DNA from: Sedimentisphaerales bacterium
GTDB taxonomy: Bacteria; Planctomycetota; Phycisphaerae; Sedimentisphaerales; Anaerobacaceae
Direction: 5' to 3'
Assembly: GCA_016933985.1 (NCBI GenBank)
Contig: JAFGTU010000229.1
Coordinates: 1 to 7,441, forward strand
Length of the DNA: 7,441 nucleotides
The translations under genes were made by a program, and so were the position numbers. A model generated the notes under the pieces. That model made no database searches and was not told the origin of the DNA. It saw only the letters and a list, made by a program, of their open reading frames with translations. Shown one piece after another: positions 6,440-7,441 of the stretch. Every line of letters starts with the position of its first letter. Position 1 is the first letter of the stretch.

Positions 6440-7441
6440 ATGAAAGTATTGGTCTTGTACGATTATCCGCCGTCGCCGGCGGGACTGGCCACGCAGGGCA
6501 GCCTGCTGCACAAAGGACTTGAGCAGGTCGGCGTCGACGTTCACTCAGCGCATTTCGAGTCGGCACAGGAAAAAGAATGGTACTATCGCTGGTTTGAGCC
6601 CGATGTTGTGGTCGGGGTGGGCTATTGGGGTCATACCCCCTATCTGGTGCTGCATCCTCAGCGCTACGGCGTCCAGCCCGTGCCCTGGCTCGTTGCCGAC
6701 GGCTACATGGCGAACTACCACGAGATTCTAAATGCACTGCCTCTGATTCTCGTAACTTCCAAATGGGTCAAAAAGGTCTATATGCGGGATGGGCTAAACG
6801 GCGACAATATCGAGGTTCTGCCTGTCGGCTGTGATACCGATGCTTTTAGTCCTCGAGATAAGAATGACCCTAAGGTCGTGGCGGTTCGCGAGGCCCTCGG
6901 AGTCGCGCCGGATCAGATCATGGTACTCACCATCGGAGGCGACGCAACCAGCAAGGGCGCGCAGGAAGTCATGCAGGCCCTGGCCATCAATGATACTAAG
7001 GCGCCGGACTGGAAATACGTCTGCAAGGTCTGGCCTCAGCCAAGAACCGAACAGCAGAATCTCGTGGACCTGCAGCTCGCAACGCAGTTGGGCATCGATA
7101 AAAACGTGGTCTATACGACGAATGTCATATCCCGCAACTTCATGCCCTTTCTGCTGGCGGCCTGTGACATATATGCCGCGCCGTCCAGGCTGGAGGGCTT
7201 CGGAATGATTCAGGTCGAGGCAGGCGCCTGCGCAAAACCCGTGATCGGGATAAAGGCCATGGGAATGCTCGACACAATGATCCACGGGGAAAACGCTTTT
7301 CTCGCCGGCGTTGCCCAGGAAATCAAGCTCAGGGAGGCCACGGTCGGATACGAGTCGGGATACCAGGATGGACACCGCGTCGTCTTCAAAAAAATGCGCA
7401 CCGTGGACTATAGGGCAAGCATACACGACATCGCAAATTAC
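6440..7441 (+). CDS. GT4-like glycosyltransferase (3' end outside window)
   Basis: The frame from the ATG at 6440 stays open for 334 codons to the last base. GGGAA at 6428-6432 is a modest Shine-Dalgarno 7 bases upstream. The N-terminus (MKVLVLYDYPPSPAGLATQG) is the first Rossmann strand and acceptor loop of a GT-B fold. The interdomain region follows VLPVGCDTDAFSP, the usual link into the C-terminal donor domain. IGGDATSKGAQEV (165-177) is the donor-phosphate loop, with Lys172 as the likely binding residue. SRLEGFGMIQVEAGACAKPVIG contains the E-x7-E signature of GT4-type retaining enzymes (Glu252 and Glu260). The enzyme would transfer a sugar from a nucleotide donor in the cytoplasm or at the inner membrane face; donor and acceptor cannot be told from the sequence. 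Most of both Rossmann domains is present, so probably only a C-terminal helical tail is missing. It follows the deacetylase gene by 19 bases, in the same probable operon. Confidence 0.9.
   Translation, partial: MKVLVLYDYPPSPAGLATQGSLLHKGLEQVGVDVHSAHFESAQEKEWYYRWFEPDVVVGVGYWGHTPYLVLHPQRYGVQPVPWLVADGYMANYHEILNALPLILVTSKWVKKVYMRDGLNGDNIEVLPVGCDTDAFSPRDKNDPKVVAVREALGVAPDQIMVLTIGGDATSKGAQEVMQALAINDTKAPDWKYVCKVWPQPRTEQQNLVDLQLATQLGIDKNVVYTTNVISRNFMPFLLAACDIYAAPSRLEGFGMIQVEAGACAKPVIGIKAMGMLDTMIHGENAFLAGVAQEIKLREATVGYESGYQDGHRVVFKKMRTVDYRASIHDIANY

Noticed and set aside
6794..7426. Minus-strand 210-codon frame near the window end
   Set aside because: It is antisense to the glycosyltransferase, whose plus-strand frame holds the E-x7-E and donor-loop motifs and is open to the window edge.

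Overview
The window is bacterial DNA holding five protein-coding genes, two of them cut by the window edges. There are also three candidate promoters and a possible 24-codon leader ORF. I see no rRNA, tRNA, CRISPR array, insertion sequence or integrase. The gene types are a DUF5060/GH5-like secreted glycosidase, a secreted CAZyme-like C-terminal region, a large lipoprotein with carboxypeptidase-regulatory-like folds, and a PIG-L deacetylase next to a GT4-like glycosyltransferase. Together with GC-rich coding DNA, they suggest a polysaccharide-degrading environmental bacterium. Planctomycetota (Phycisphaerae-like) is my best guess and other PVC or Bacteroidota-like lineages are possible; this is inferred from gene content and not proven.

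Layout. Positions 1-1004 (+) hold the 3' part of a gene for a large, probably exported protein with a helical region and a C-terminal Ig/FN3-like domain. It converges, with 21 bases between the stop codons, on a long lipoprotein gene at 1026-3239 (-), which is visibly more AT-rich than its neighbours. The 214-base region 3240-3453 is a divergent control region. It carries a strong sigma70-type promoter to the right and a weaker candidate to the left. Positions 3454-5583 (+) encode a 709-residue DUF5060/GH5-like glycoside hydrolase with an apparent carbohydrate-binding beta-sandwich inserted in its catalytic barrel. Positions 5584-5784 contain a second good sigma70-type promoter and a leader ORF that overlaps the next start codon as ATGA. 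Positions 5785-6420 encode a PIG-L/LmbE-type deacetylase. After 19 bases, a GT4-like glycosyltransferase begins at 6440 and runs off the window end without a stop.

How the genes may work together. The left part looks like glycan breakdown at the cell surface: two export-type CAZyme-like proteins around a surface lipoprotein with sugar-binding-like beta folds. The right part looks like glycan or glycoconjugate synthesis: a deacetylase for N-acetyl-sugars and a sugar transferase, co-transcribed from their own promoter. I found no clearly new defence or mobile system. The points most worth checking are the inserted module in the GH5-like enzyme, the composition and unknown function of the lipoprotein, and the ATGA-coupled leader ORF.
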